From Bradyrhizobium barranii subsp. barranii (lineage in GTDB: Bacteria; Pseudomonadota; Alphaproteobacteria; Rhizobiales; Xanthobacteraceae), in NCBI RefSeq assembly GCF_017565645.3, contig NZ_CP086136.1, forward strand, positions 1,564,001 to 1,628,000: a DNA stretch of 64,000 bases, written 5' to 3'. Numbering within the stretch: position 1 is the stretch's first letter; every line of letters begins with the position of its first letter. A program made the position numbers and the translations under genes. This document shows positions 23,970 through 33,552 of the stretch, one piece after another. The notes below the pieces were generated by a model, which saw nothing but the letters and a program-made list of their open reading frames with translations, had not been told where the DNA came from and ran no database searches.

Positions 23970-25552
23970 GCGATCGGAAACTGGAGCTCGAAGGCCGCGC
24001 CCTCGTCGGTCGGCTTCAGCTTGATCGAGCCGCCATGGCTCGCCATCACCGCGCGCGCGATCGCCAGCCCCATCCCGGTGCCACCCTGGTCGCGGCGGGT
24101 CGTGAAGAACGCATCAAAGATCCTGTCGCGGTTCGGCGCCGAAATCGGCTCGCCGTCATTGCTGACCGTCACAAGCAGGGTCGTCCGCTCGTCCACCGCC
24201 TCCAGCCTGATGGTCCTCGCCCTGTGCCGCATCGCGTTGTCGGCGAGATGCGACAGCACGATCAGCGCCTTCTCGCCGGACATGCCGATCGTCCGGTCGA
24301 GGCGGCCGCTGGCCTCGATTGAGCTGGCTGGAAACCGGCTCCGGAGGTCGGCGATCACGGGCGCAAGCTCAGTGCGCTCGTTCTGCGGCAGGCTCTCGGC
24401 GCGGGCGAGCTCGCGCAGCCGCTGCGCCATCGCCTCCAGCCGCTGCGTGTCCGACAGGATGTTGGCGATGAACGTCTTCTGCTCGGCCGGCGTCAGGCCT
24501 TCCGGCTTTCCTTGAAACGAATCCTGCAACAGCTCGGCCGCGCCCTTGATCGAGGTCAGCGGCGATTTCAGCTCGTGAGTGAGGTGGGCCGAGAACGTCG
24601 CGATATAGTCGGAGCGCCGCGCCAACTGCTCGGCCATGCCGAGAAAGCTGTGCGAGAGCTGGGCGAACTCCCGGGTTCCGTAATGCCGGAGCGGCCGAAA
24701 CGCCTCGCCGTCGCCGCGGCCGATCCGCGCGGCGCGGTCGATCAACTCGCGCATCGGCAGCGTGATGGTGCGCGAGAATACGAGGCCGATCGCGATGGTG
24801 CCCAGGATCACGGCGAGCCCCGCCAGCACGAACTTGGCCCGCTCCTGGTAGAGATGGTCAAAGATGTTGCTCGGCGTCCGCGTGGTGTAGATCACCCCGG
24901 CGACGCGGTTGTTGACGATGACGGGCATTGCCGAGAACACGTGCACGCCGAGGCCGCGGCTGAACGAATAGATTGGGGGCGGCGGCCGATCCGGGACGCG
25001 GTTGCGCAGCGTGGCGCGGTACTGCCCGTGCAGCGCGTCCGCGACCTCCTCGATATGGGCGAGCGATTGCCCGACCTCGTAGCGCCCGGCGATCACCACG
25101 CCCTGCGGATCGAGGATGCGAAAGCCCGCCAGCGTCACCTTCTGGGTCTCGCGGATGATCGGCGTCAGTCTTGCGCCGATCTCGACATAGGCTGGCTGCG
25201 CCGGCTGCGGAGCAGCTTGCGCATCGGGCCGCCGCCGCAAGAGATCGTTGGCGGTGAGGTCGAGCGCGGGACGGATCGGGGTGACCTGGTCGCCGGGGTC
25301 GGGCAGCACGTTGGGCGGCACCTCGGCGCCGAGCGTCAGGCCGCTGTCGAGCCGCGCCGTGACCTCCTGCGCATAGATCGTCGCCAGCACGCGGCTCTGC
25401 GCAATCAGCTCGGCCTGGGTCTGGCGGATCAGCTGGTTGTCGTAGAGGCGGAAGAAGAACAAGCCGACCAGCGGCAGCACGCCGACGGTCGCCAGCACCG
25501 TGAAAATCACGAGGGTGAGCGACGGCCGCCATTTGTCGGGCGCCGCGCTCAT
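23966..25552 (-). CDS. membrane sensor histidine kinase
   Basis: The 528-residue protein starts MSAAPDKWRPSLTLVIFTVL with a first transmembrane helix. A periplasmic sensor region of about 200 residues follows, then a second helix (FVLAGLAVILGTIAIGLVFS), a HAMP linker, the HisKA box HLTHELKSPLTSIKG (phosphorylated His) and an ATPase domain with VSNDGEPISAPNRD and GGTGMGLAIARAV. It should phosphorylate the response regulator encoded just upstream, whose stop overlaps its ATG (ATGA). The signal is unknown. Confidence 0.88.
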   Translation of the reverse strand: MSAAPDKWRPSLTLVIFTVLATVGVLPLVGLFFFRLYDNQLIRQTQAELIAQSRVLATIYAQEVTARLDSGLTLGAEVPPNVLPDPGDQVTPIRPALDLTANDLLRRRPDAQAAPQPAQPAYVEIGARLTPIIRETQKVTLAGFRILDPQGVVIAGRYEVGQSLAHIEEVADALHGQYRATLRNRVPDRPPPPIYSFSRGLGVHVFSAMPVIVNNRVAGVIYTTRTPSNIFDHLYQERAKFVLAGLAVILGTIAIGLVFSRTITLPMRELIDRAARIGRGDGEAFRPLRHYGTREFAQLSHSFLGMAEQLARRSDYIATFSAHLTHELKSPLTSIKGAAELLQDSFQGKPEGLTPAEQKTFIANILSDTQRLEAMAQRLRELARAESLPQNERTELAPVIADLRSRFPASSIEASGRLDRTIGMSGEKALIVLSHLADNAMRHRARTIRLEAVDERTTLLVTVSNDGEPISAPNRDRIFDAFFTTRRDQGGTGMGLAIARAVMASHGGSIKLKPTDEGAAFELQFPIA

Positions 25553-26253
25553 GCCTCTTTCTCGCAGCGGCCGAGCTTGAATCCGACGCCGTGGATGGTC
25601 TCGATCACGTTCTCGCAATCGTGCGCCGCGAGCTTGGCGCGGATGTTGCGGATGTGGCTGTCGATGGTGCGGTCGGAGACCTGGATGTTGAGCTGATAGG
25701 CCGCGCGCATCAGCTGCTCGCGGTTGAACACCGAGGTCGGCCGGGTCAGGAAGGCGCGCAAGATGCCGAACTCGATGGCGGTCAGTTTCAGCGGCGTGCC
25801 GGCAAAGGTCGCGACATGCTGCTCGGGATCGATCAGGAGGCCGCCTTGCGACAGTGCGGCCGGCCCCGCCTTGGCCTCGCCATTGCGCGGGCTGAGGCGG
25901 CGCAGGATGACGTTGACCCGCGCCACCAGCTCGCGCGGGCTGAACGGCTTGGTCACGTAATCGTCGCCGCCGATCTCGAGGCCAAGGATGCGGTCGATCT
26001 CCTCGTCGCGCGCCGACAGGAACAGGATCGGCACGTCGGAGGTCTTGCGCACCTCGCGGCAGACATCGAGCCCGTCGAATTCGGGCATTCCGATGTCGAG
26101 CACGATCAGGTCGGGCCTGTCGGCGGCAAAGCGGGCGAGTGCCTCCTTGCCGTCGCGCGCCTCGACCACGTCCATGCCGGCCTTCTTCAGGGCGACGCGG
26201 ATGACCTCGCGGATGTGGCCCTCGTCGTCGACGATGAGAATGCGATGCGCCAA
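25549..26253 (-). CDS. OmpR-family response regulator
   Basis: This 234-residue protein has a receiver domain (MAHRILIVDDEGHIREVIRV, phosphoacceptor Asp in LIVLDIGMPEFDG, Lys in YVTKPFSP). A winged-helix DNA-binding domain follows (KLTAIEFGILRAFLTRPTSV, then DRTIDSHIRNIRAKL). It is translationally coupled to the histidine kinase, and 16 bases separate it from the membrane-protein gene upstream. That order suggests one operon in which the system may sense or control the membrane protein. Confidence 0.9.
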   Translation of the reverse strand: MAHRILIVDDEGHIREVIRVALKKAGMDVVEARDGKEALARFAADRPDLIVLDIGMPEFDGLDVCREVRKTSDVPILFLSARDEEIDRILGLEIGGDDYVTKPFSPRELVARVNVILRRLSPRNGEAKAGPAALSQGGLLIDPEQHVATFAGTPLKLTAIEFGILRAFLTRPTSVFNREQLMRAAYQLNIQVSDRTIDSHIRNIRAKLAAHDCENVIETIHGVGFKLGRCEKEA

Positions 26254-26269
26254 GAACCTCTCCGCTTCC

Positions 26270-27766
26270 TCAGCCTGCCTGCTGATCCTTCGCCGGCGCG
26301 TCCAGCCTGCGCTGGAGCCGCCAGCTCCGAAAGCCCCAGCTCCGCCAGGCCAGATCCTGGCGCTGCTGTTCTACAAGGCGGTCGCGGCGCGACACAAGGC
26401 AGCTCTCGGGGGCGCCGGGCCGGAGCAGAAGCGCCTTGTCGATGGCGGGCAGCGCCTGCGGCCCGAGCGTCAGGAGATAGTTGATGTCGATCTGCACGCC
26501 CTTGCCCGATGCTTCCCGGCTGTGGACGACATTGTAGTCGGCAATGAACGCATCGAAGTTCACGAGCGAGCAGCTATAGAGCACGACCGTCAGCGCGATC
26601 AGATTGGCACCGACGAGCCATTGGTTGGACCGGTTGAGCGCGATGCGCGCCACGATCAGGACCAATCCGAGCGCCACCAGCCCCATCCAGATGAAGGCCG
26701 CGATCCGCCAATAGGTCAGCATGTAAATGTCGACATAGAGGTCGAGGCGGAGGATGGAGGAGGCGACGAGCAGCACGTTCTGCCCGACCCAGAGATAGAC
26801 CAGCGGCCGGATCACTTTCGATTTCTCGGCCGCCCCGCCCGGGCGCATCGCCACCAGCACGAAGGCGGCGGCGAGCAACGCGGTCGCTATCAGCGGATAG
26901 GCGCCGCGATGGGCGTAGGCCGCATAGGTCAAATTGTCGGGCAGCGCCACATGGCCCCAGAGATAGATGCCGTCGAGGATGGATTGCGCGGCGAACAGCA
27001 GGTTGAACAGGATCAGCGAGCGCAGAATGGTGGAGGGGTTCAGAAATTCGGCCGAGACCAAGGGCGGGAGCGGGGGCGGCACAGGGCCATCGGCAACGGC
27101 GGTGGTGACAATCGTCTGGCGCCGCCAGCGCACATGAATGAACGGCCAAACCAGCGCCAGCATCATGGCCCAGAACAGCAGGCGTGGGATGCTGATATAT
27201 TCGAGGATGAGCTTTGGATTGAGCAGCGACACCCACTGCTCGATCACCGGATTGGCCGCAGCGAACAGTGCGACGAAGACGGTGCTGAGCGCGGCAGGCA
27301 TCAGCCAGAGTGCAATGCCGCGGGTGAACGCCGACATGTTGAAGATCTGGAGCGCCTCGAGGAAGAACCTGAAGGGCCCGAACAGGACAAAGTTGCGCAG
27401 CGCGCGGGCACGCTCAGCGAACCCGGTCGTTTCAGGATTGGTCGCGATCAGAAGCGCAATGGTCAGCGCCATGGTGAGGATCAGGAAGGACAGCATGTTC
27501 AGCTCCTCGACGGCCGGAACGAGGCCGGCGACGAGTATGGCCCCGCCGATCATGGCGCGCCGCAGATCCAGGGCCGCATGATTGAAGAGCACCGACACGC
27601 AGGCCGTCGCGATCGCAAAGAGCGTCAGCGACAGCCCGATCCGCTGGCCGTAGAACAGCCAGTCGGCGAGCGCGGCCAGCACCAGCGCGAGGCCGACCTT
27701 GGCCGGGATCGAGGAATGTCTGATCGGCTGGATTTCCGCTGCTATCGTCGAAGCCAGGCTCGTCAT
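26270..27766 (-). CDS. polytopic membrane protein, DUF4173/DUF4153-like
   Basis: From MTSLASTIAAEIQPIRHSSI the protein spans about 498 residues with roughly a dozen hydrophobic helices (for example VGLALVLAALADWLF, LLFWAMMLALVWPFIH, IAAFIWMGLVALGLVLIVAR). The C-terminal end has a soluble part (NFDAFIADYNVVHSRE, then a Trp/Arg-rich tail). This fits the DUF4173-type family, sometimes described as two-component-associated membrane proteins. The start at 27766 is chosen because the upstream extension lacks membrane-protein character. It heads the operon with the two-component genes. Confidence 0.78.
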   Translation of the reverse strand: MTSLASTIAAEIQPIRHSSIPAKVGLALVLAALADWLFYGQRIGLSLTLFAIATACVSVLFNHAALDLRRAMIGGAILVAGLVPAVEELNMLSFLILTMALTIALLIATNPETTGFAERARALRNFVLFGPFRFFLEALQIFNMSAFTRGIALWLMPAALSTVFVALFAAANPVIEQWVSLLNPKLILEYISIPRLLFWAMMLALVWPFIHVRWRRQTIVTTAVADGPVPPPLPPLVSAEFLNPSTILRSLILFNLLFAAQSILDGIYLWGHVALPDNLTYAAYAHRGAYPLIATALLAAAFVLVAMRPGGAAEKSKVIRPLVYLWVGQNVLLVASSILRLDLYVDIYMLTYWRIAAFIWMGLVALGLVLIVARIALNRSNQWLVGANLIALTVVLYSCSLVNFDAFIADYNVVHSREASGKGVQIDINYLLTLGPQALPAIDKALLLRPGAPESCLVSRRDRLVEQQRQDLAWRSWGFRSWRLQRRLDAPAKDQQAG

Positions 27767-27955
27767 GTCCAAATGACCTTTCGTGATGGGTGGCATCACG
27801 AAGTCTGAACGGCGCTTGTGCAGAAGGCGGGACCATCGTCTGCACGGTTTCAGGAGTCTTTTGCAGTTTTCGTGCAGGGGCGCGTTTGCCGCTCGCACAG
27901 CGTGATTCGCTTTGATAGGTGCGAAGCATTCGCCACTCATAGCGTGTGACGCATC

Positions 27956-29320
27956 ATGCAATTCTTCGGTCGTATTGGTCTCATCCTGCTCTGGCTGGCC
28001 GCGCCGCTCGTCGCATTCGCGGCCGCCAACAAGAACGATCCCTATCTGGTCCCACTGCGCGGCGCGGGAAACCTCGCGCTTGTCGTCGCAAGCCTCGCGA
28101 TCGTCATCCTGCTGCTACGCAGAGGGCGTTGGCGTACCGTCGCGGGCAAGCTGCTCGTCGTGCTCTGGTGCCTGCCGCCGGTCCTGATGTCCGCGGCGCA
28201 TCTGAAGTTCGAGCTGCGCAAGCACCACGTGCTTGCCGCGAGCGCCACCGAGGCGCGTCAGCTCGGGCCTCACTTCATGGTGGGCTATTCCTCCTTTCCC
28301 GAGGTTGCGCGCCTTGCCGAGCAGGGCTTGATCGGCGGCGTCTACGTGACCCGGCGCAACATCCGCGGCCGGACCGTCGAGACGTTGCGCACCGAGATTG
28401 CGGCGCTCCAGGACAAGCGGCGCGTCGCCGGCCTGCCGCCGCTGGTCGTTGCGGCAGACCAGGAGGGCGGCATCGTCGGACATCTCGCGCCGCCGCTGAC
28501 GAAGGTACCGGCGCTGGCGACGCTCAGCGGGCTCGCTCCCGACGACCAGCAGGCCAGGGCCGAAGAGTTCGGCCGCATCCACGGCCGCGAGCTCGCCGGG
28601 CTCGGCGTCAACCTCAACCTCGCGCCGGTGCTCGACCTCAAGCCGCCGGTCCGGCGCAATCGCCTCGACTTCCATACACTGATCGGCCAGCGCGCGATTG
28701 CGACCGACCCTGCCGTCGTCAGCACGATCGCGAGCGCCTATGTGCGCAGGCTGGAAGAGTCAGGCGTCGGTGCTACGCTGAAGCATTTTCCCGGCATCGG
28801 CCGCGTCCGCACCGACACGCATCATTTCAGCGCCAATCTCGATACGCCGGTTAGGGAATTGGAGGCAACCGACTGGCTGCCGTTCCGCGAGGTGCTGTCG
28901 CATTCGCGCAGCGCGCTCATGGTTGGGCATGTGACGCTCACGACCGTCGATCCCGATCGTGCGGCCTCGCATTCGAAACGCGTCGTCGAAGGGATCATCC
29001 GCGACAAGTGGGGTTACCAGGGCATGGTGATGACCGACGACCTCGTGATGGGTGCGATCTACCAGCACGACGTCTGCAAAGCCGTGGTCGAGGCGATCAA
29101 CGCCGGCGTCGATCTGCTGCTGGTTGCCTACGACGGCGCACAATTCTACCGGATCTTCGCCTGCGCGCTGGATGGGGCGCGGCAGGGCAAGCTCGACGCC
29201 GCGATGCTGCGCACGAGCGCGGCACGGTTGGCGCGGGGCTTCCCGACCCAGCAGGCGCGAGCCGCCTCGGACGTCATCCGCGTTGTCGACCGGCATCAGC
29301 CCTTCGCGAACTGGCGGTAG
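27956..29320 (+). CDS. glycoside hydrolase family 3 (NagZ-like) with N-terminal membrane anchor
   Basis: The 454-residue protein starts with two or three hydrophobic helices (MQFFGRIGLILLWLAAPLVA; LVVASLAIVILLLRRG). The GH3 barrel follows: VAADQEGGIVGHL, GVNLNLAPVLDL, KHFPGIGRVRTDTHH (general acid/base loop) and the nucleophile in MVMTDDLVMGAIY. NagZ-type enzymes cleave N-acetylglucosamine from peptidoglycan fragments; a membrane-anchored form is a variation. Its end overlaps the convergent binding-protein pseudogene by 25 bases. Confidence 0.82.
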   Translation: MQFFGRIGLILLWLAAPLVAFAAANKNDPYLVPLRGAGNLALVVASLAIVILLLRRGRWRTVAGKLLVVLWCLPPVLMSAAHLKFELRKHHVLAASATEARQLGPHFMVGYSSFPEVARLAEQGLIGGVYVTRRNIRGRTVETLRTEIAALQDKRRVAGLPPLVVAADQEGGIVGHLAPPLTKVPALATLSGLAPDDQQARAEEFGRIHGRELAGLGVNLNLAPVLDLKPPVRRNRLDFHTLIGQRAIATDPAVVSTIASAYVRRLEESGVGATLKHFPGIGRVRTDTHHFSANLDTPVRELEATDWLPFREVLSHSRSALMVGHVTLTTVDPDRAASHSKRVVEGIIRDKWGYQGMVMTDDLVMGAIYQHDVCKAVVEAINAGVDLLLVAYDGAQFYRIFACALDGARQGKLDAAMLRTSAARLARGFPTQQARAASDVIRVVDRHQPFANWR

Positions 29321-30917
29321 TCGGGTTCGCGGTGAAACCAGAACTCGTAGCCGGTGATGGCCTTCTGCATGGCGACGTCGTGGATTGGCTGGTTGAGCGG
29401 AACGACGGGAACGTCGCGCATGCAGAGCGCGATGAAATCCTTCACGCACCGGTCGTATTCCGCCGCATCCGCCGTGAAGCGCGCCTTGTCGATCAGCGCG
29501 TCCATCGCCTTGTTCTGGTATGACGAGATGTTGAAGATCGAATTGTTGCCGTGGAAATTCCAGTAGAAATAGTACTCGGGATAATCGAGCCAACCGCTGA
29601 AGCGGTTGAGCGCGAGCGGCAGCTCCTTCTTGTTCAGCGTCGTGCGCCAGTTCGCGCCGGGGATTTTTTCGATCGACGCCTTGATGCCGATCTTGGCCAG
29701 ACTCTCCTGGATCAGGATGGCGGTGGGCTCGCCGACGGTCGCAGTCCCCGTGTCGAGCGACAAGGTCGTCTCCAGGCCGGACTCGAACCCTGCTTCCTTC
29801 ATCAGTGCTTGGCTTTGTCGAGATCGGTGACATAGGGAGAGGGCTGCGGCCACACCGGTTTTGAAACGTCCGCCGCTCCGCCGTACATCGGAACCGCGCG
29901 TCCAAAGAACGCGCTGCTCTGGATTTGCTCATACGGCATCGCCCAGGCGACGGCTTGGCGCAGCTTCACATTGTCGAACGGCGGCTTCGCCGTGTTCAGC
30001 GCGACGTACCAGAGCGCGTTCGGGATCGGCACGCCTGATACCTTGACCTTGCTTTCCCGAATGATCTGCTCGAAATCACGCGGCGCAAAGCCGCTTGAGA
30101 TGTCCGCATCGCCCCGCTCCAGCATCGCGCGGCGGGTGCCGGCCGAGGGGACGTCGCGCGCGATCACGCGCTTGATCTTCGGTAGCGGACCACTTTTCCA
30201 ATCATCGAAACGCGCCAGCACGGTTTCGCTGCCGGGCTTCCAGCTTTCGATCCTGTAGGCGCCGCCGCCGGCCTCGTTGGTCCTGAGCCAGGCGAGCGCC
30301 CATGGGTCTTCCGCCGTCGCGTTCTTCTTCGCGAGCTCGGAATTGATGATGAAGGGCACGACGACGGCGACATTGAACAGCAGCATCTTGTCCTTGCGGA
30401 CATAGTCGATGCGGAAGGTGTGATCGTCGACCACCACGAACTGCTCGGGCTTCTCCAGCGAACCCGCCGACATCTGGAAGGTCGGAAAGCCGCCGACCCT
30501 CACCGCGCGGTCGAACGACCATTTGACGTCCTTGGCGGTAACAGGCGTGCCGTCGTGGAATTTCGCGTCCTTGCGAAGCTTGAAGGTGCAGGACATGCCG
30601 TCGGCGGCGACTTCCCAGCTCTCGGCGAGTTCGGGCGCGAGCTTTTCGCGATCATAGGACACGGTCCCGTCGGGCAGCGTCTTGGAGGCGTAAGTGAGCA
30701 GGCGGTCGTAACAGTTCCAGGACAGGCCGTTCACGGTCTGGTTGGAGCCGACGCCCTGCATGTCGAGCGAGTTCGGCCCGAGCTCCTGCACCACCAGCAG
30801 CGTCTCGCTACGCCCTTGGGCAGTGGCGAAGCGAGGTGCGATGGCGGTCAATCCAGCTGCGCCAAGGCCTCCCAGCAACACATTGCGGCGGCTGATGTCG
30901 AAAGACGATGCATTCAT
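29296..30917 (-). pseudogene. peptide/nickel-type ABC transporter substrate-binding protein, frameshifted
   Basis: The gene opens with a Tat-like signal (ISRRNVLLGGLGAAGLTAIA) after AAGGAGG and a five-base spacer. It reads as an SBP_bac_5 protein (LAPELAESWEVAADGMSCTF, KFHDGTPVTAKDVKWSFDRA) until SPYVTDLDKAKH, then stops. One base appears missing near 29806: AAGCACTGATG, where AAGGCACTGATG would continue ALMKEAGFESGLETTLSLDT. The C-terminal third is intact in the second frame. No permease or ATPase genes accompany it. Confidence 0.83.
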
Positions 30918-31025
30918 CGATGCCTCCTTGAGCCAATTGCGACCAAAGGAAGCAAGCGCCATGCCAGTAAATGCGACGCATGGTGTCGCAGCCCGCTGTG
31001 CCCGCGGAACGGTCCGGCGCGTCGC

Positions 31026-31916
31026 TCATGGCGTCTGCTTCATGTCGGTCGCGAGATAGTCCACCAGAGCGCGCACCTTGGTCGAGGGGCGGCGGCCACC
31101 CGGGAAGACGGCGTAGACGTCGATGGGCGAAAGCTTGTAGCTCTTCAACAGGGGGACCAGCGTGCCGGCGGCGATCTCGGGTCCGGCCATGATTGGCGAT
31201 GTGATCGCGATGCCGAGCCCCGCCTGCACACAGGCGAATACGCCGGGGCCGGAATCGGTGGTGATGCGGCCGCGGACATCGACCGATGTCTCCGTTCCGT
31301 TCCGCGTGAACGACCAACTGGTGCGGCCGGACTGGCCTGGTCCGAAAATGCAATCGTGGGACGCGAGGTCCGCCGGCGTTTTCGGTGTGCCACAGATGGC
31401 AAGATAAGACGGCGATGCCACCACGAGGCGCGGCAATATCCCGAGACTTCGCGCGCCAAAGCCGGAGTCGTTGAGCAGGCCGAGCCGAATGGCGACATCG
31501 GTCCCCTCGGCGACGAGGTCCTGGCGTTCGTCGACCACGGATAGCTCGACGCGCAGCAGCGTATGCGCAGCCAGGAATTTCGGCAGGCGCGGGATGATGT
31601 TCCGGGCGCCGTACATGACGGGCATCGTGATGCGGATCGTGCCACGCAGCGAGTCGATGCCGCGCGCGGCGTCCTCGGCGTCCTCGATATCGGCCAGCAC
31701 TTCGCGTGCGCGGGTGAGGAACAGCGCGCCGGCGTCGGTGACGGTGATGCGGCGCGTGGTTCGCAGCAGCAGCTTGACGCCCAGCCGGGCCTCCAGCTCG
31801 CCGATGATGCGGGACACCGAGGGTTGCGACAGGCCGAGCTCGCGTGCGGCCTTCGAAAAGCTGCCACTCTCGGCCGCGCGGACGAAGACGGCCAATTCCT
31901 GGAGCCGGTCACTCAT
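31026..31916 (-). CDS. LysR-family transcriptional regulator
   Basis: The 296-residue protein begins MSDRLQELAVFVRAAESGSF with the winged HTH (KAARELGLSQPSVSRIIGEL, residues ~22-41). The LysR substrate domain ends with VRALVDYLATDMKQTP. It is divergent from the peroxiredoxin and SDR genes and probably regulates them. The ATG at 31916 fits the family; the longer frame to 32015 would overlap the divergent gene. Confidence 0.9.
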   Translation of the reverse strand: MSDRLQELAVFVRAAESGSFSKAARELGLSQPSVSRIIGELEARLGVKLLLRTTRRITVTDAGALFLTRAREVLADIEDAEDAARGIDSLRGTIRITMPVMYGARNIIPRLPKFLAAHTLLRVELSVVDERQDLVAEGTDVAIRLGLLNDSGFGARSLGILPRLVVASPSYLAICGTPKTPADLASHDCIFGPGQSGRTSWSFTRNGTETSVDVRGRITTDSGPGVFACVQAGLGIAITSPIMAGPEIAAGTLVPLLKSYKLSPIDVYAVFPGGRRPSTKVRALVDYLATDMKQTP

Positions 31917-31941
31917 TTGAAATCCAGATAAATGTTCTCCG

Positions 31942-31956
31942 TATCGACCGTATACC
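31942..31956. promoter_or_regulatory. candidate LysR box (GTAT-N7-ATAC)
   Basis: The 97-bp divergent region holds GTATCGACCGTATAC, an interrupted palindrome containing a T-N11-A core (T31943, A31955), the general LysR recognition form. Assignment to the adjacent regulator is inferred. Confidence 0.4.
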
Positions 31957-32013
31957 CCTTCATTTTCGAATGATCCAGATAGGACGGGCCAACAGCAAAA
32001 GATGGAGCTACCC

Positions 32014-32691
32014 ATGGCCCTTCAAGACAAACTCGATGCCTTCAAAGCCGACTTCGAAGCCGGCCGCTTTCCGCTCAAGCCCAGCAAGGAGGCGCTCGAC
32101 ACCATGCAACGCGCCACCGCCGAACTGATCGCGAGCGGCCAGGCGCAGCGCGCCAAGAAGGCCGGCGACGCAGCGCCGGAATTCGTCCTCAGGGATCCCG
32201 ACGGCAAGCAGGTCGCGTCGCGCGACCTGCTCGCGAAGGGTCCGCTGGTCGTGTCGTTCTATCGCGGCGTCTGGTGTCCGTATTGTAACCTCGAGCTCCA
32301 GGCGCTCCAGGAAGCGCTGCCGGAGATCGCCGCGCGTGGTGCGAGCCTTGTTGCGATCTCGCCGCAGACAGCGCCGAACAGCCGCAAGTCGGAGCGCGAG
32401 AACAAGCTGTCGTTCCCGATCCTGAGCGACGTCGCGAGCGGCCTCGCCGACGCCTTCGGCATCCGCTTCGCGCTGCCGGCCGATCTCGTCTCGCTCTACA
32501 AGTCCTTCAAGAACGACCTGCCGACGTTCAACGACAATCCGGCCTGGGTGCTGCCGATGCCCGCGCGCTACGTCATCGGCCGCGACGGCATCATCGCCTA
32601 TGCGGAGGTGAACCCGGACTACACGCAACGCCCCGATCCATCCGAATTGCTGCCGGTGCTCGACCGGTTGCGGGCCGGCAAGGCGGCCTGA
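32014..32691 (+). CDS. AhpC/TSA-family peroxiredoxin-like protein
   Basis: The 225-residue thioredoxin-fold protein has VVSFYRGVWCPYCNLELQAL, where the peroxidatic Cys is followed by a CxxC pattern, and ISPQTAPNSRKSERENKLSF typical of this bacterial peroxiredoxin-like group. It probably reduces peroxides or disulfides in the cytoplasm. GGAG lies six bases before the ATG at 32014. It is divergent from the LysR gene and followed 104 bp later by an SDR gene. Confidence 0.85.
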   Translation: MALQDKLDAFKADFEAGRFPLKPSKEALDTMQRATAELIASGQAQRAKKAGDAAPEFVLRDPDGKQVASRDLLAKGPLVVSFYRGVWCPYCNLELQALQEALPEIAARGASLVAISPQTAPNSRKSERENKLSFPILSDVASGLADAFGIRFALPADLVSLYKSFKNDLPTFNDNPAWVLPMPARYVIGRDGIIAYAEVNPDYTQRPDPSELLPVLDRLRAGKAA

Positions 32692-32697
32692 TCAAGA

Positions 32698-32719
32698 ACC
32701 GGCCGGCTCACGGGCCGGT
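32698..32719 (+). terminator. possible hairpin after the peroxiredoxin gene
   Basis: ACCGGCC (32698-32704) pairs with GGCCGGT (32713-32719) around an eight-base loop, followed by a pyrimidine-rich CACTCTCTCTTCC. The T-run is weak, so attenuation rather than full termination is possible. Confidence 0.35.
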
Positions 32720-32795
32720 CACTCTCTCTTCCTCAAATGGTCAACGGCGTGCGCGTGCCGAACGCCCGCGCACGCCCAAACCAAAGGACTGTGTC

Positions 32796-33545
32796 ATGTC
32801 AAAGCTCGAAGGAAAGATTGCCGTCATCACCGGCGGCTCCAGTGGTATCGGTCTCGCTGCGGCGAAGACCTTTGTGACCGAAGGCGCTTATGTTTTCATC
32901 GTTGGACGGCGTCAGGGCGAGCTCGACAAGGCCAAGGCCGAGATCGGGCGCAATGTCTCCGCGATCCAGGCCGACGTCGCCAATCTCGACGATCTCGACC
33001 GGCTCTACGCCCGGGTGAAGGATGAAAAGGGTGCGCTCGATATCATCGTCGCCAGTGCCGCGTTCGTCGAGCGCAAGCTCACGGTGGACGTCACTCCGGC
33101 GCATTTCGACACGACATTCGGTATCAATGCGCGTGGTGCCTATTTCACGGTACAGAAGGCGCTGCCGCTGATGCGCAAAGGTGGCTCGATCGTGCTGGTG
33201 TCGTCTGGCCTGCACCTGAAAGGCCTTCCCGAGCACGGCACCTACGCCGCCACCAAGGCCGCGCTGCGCTCGTTCTCGCGGACCTGGGCGATGGAGCTGA
33301 AGGATCGCGGCATCCGCGTGAACACGTTGTCACCGGGCGCCATCGATACGCCGATCATCGACGGCCAGTTCAAGACCTCTGAGGAGGCCGAAGGTGCCCG
33401 CGCGATCTTCGCTTCGATTACCCCGCTCGGTCGGATTGGTCGCCCGGAGGAAATGGCCTCCGCCATTTTATTTCTGGCGTCGGACGACAGCAGCTACAGC
33501 ACGGGCATCGATCTCGCGGCCGATGGCGGTATTACGCAGGTTTGA
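32796..33545 (+). CDS. short-chain dehydrogenase/reductase
   Basis: This 249-residue classical SDR has KIAVITGGSSGIGLAAAKTF (cofactor loop), the catalytic Ser in GGSIVLVSSGLHL and YAATKAALRSFSRTW (YxxxK), and ends with SSYSTGIDLAADGGITQV. It probably uses NADP(H) to oxidise or reduce an alcohol or carbonyl. With the upstream peroxiredoxin and divergent LysR regulator it forms a stress- or quinone-type response unit, which is inference. Confidence 0.88.
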   Translation: MSKLEGKIAVITGGSSGIGLAAAKTFVTEGAYVFIVGRRQGELDKAKAEIGRNVSAIQADVANLDDLDRLYARVKDEKGALDIIVASAAFVERKLTVDVTPAHFDTTFGINARGAYFTVQKALPLMRKGGSIVLVSSGLHLKGLPEHGTYAATKAALRSFSRTWAMELKDRGIRVNTLSPGAIDTPIIDGQFKTSEEAEGARAIFASITPLGRIGRPEEMASAILFLASDDSSYSTGIDLAADGGITQV

Positions 33546-33552
33546 GGTAACC

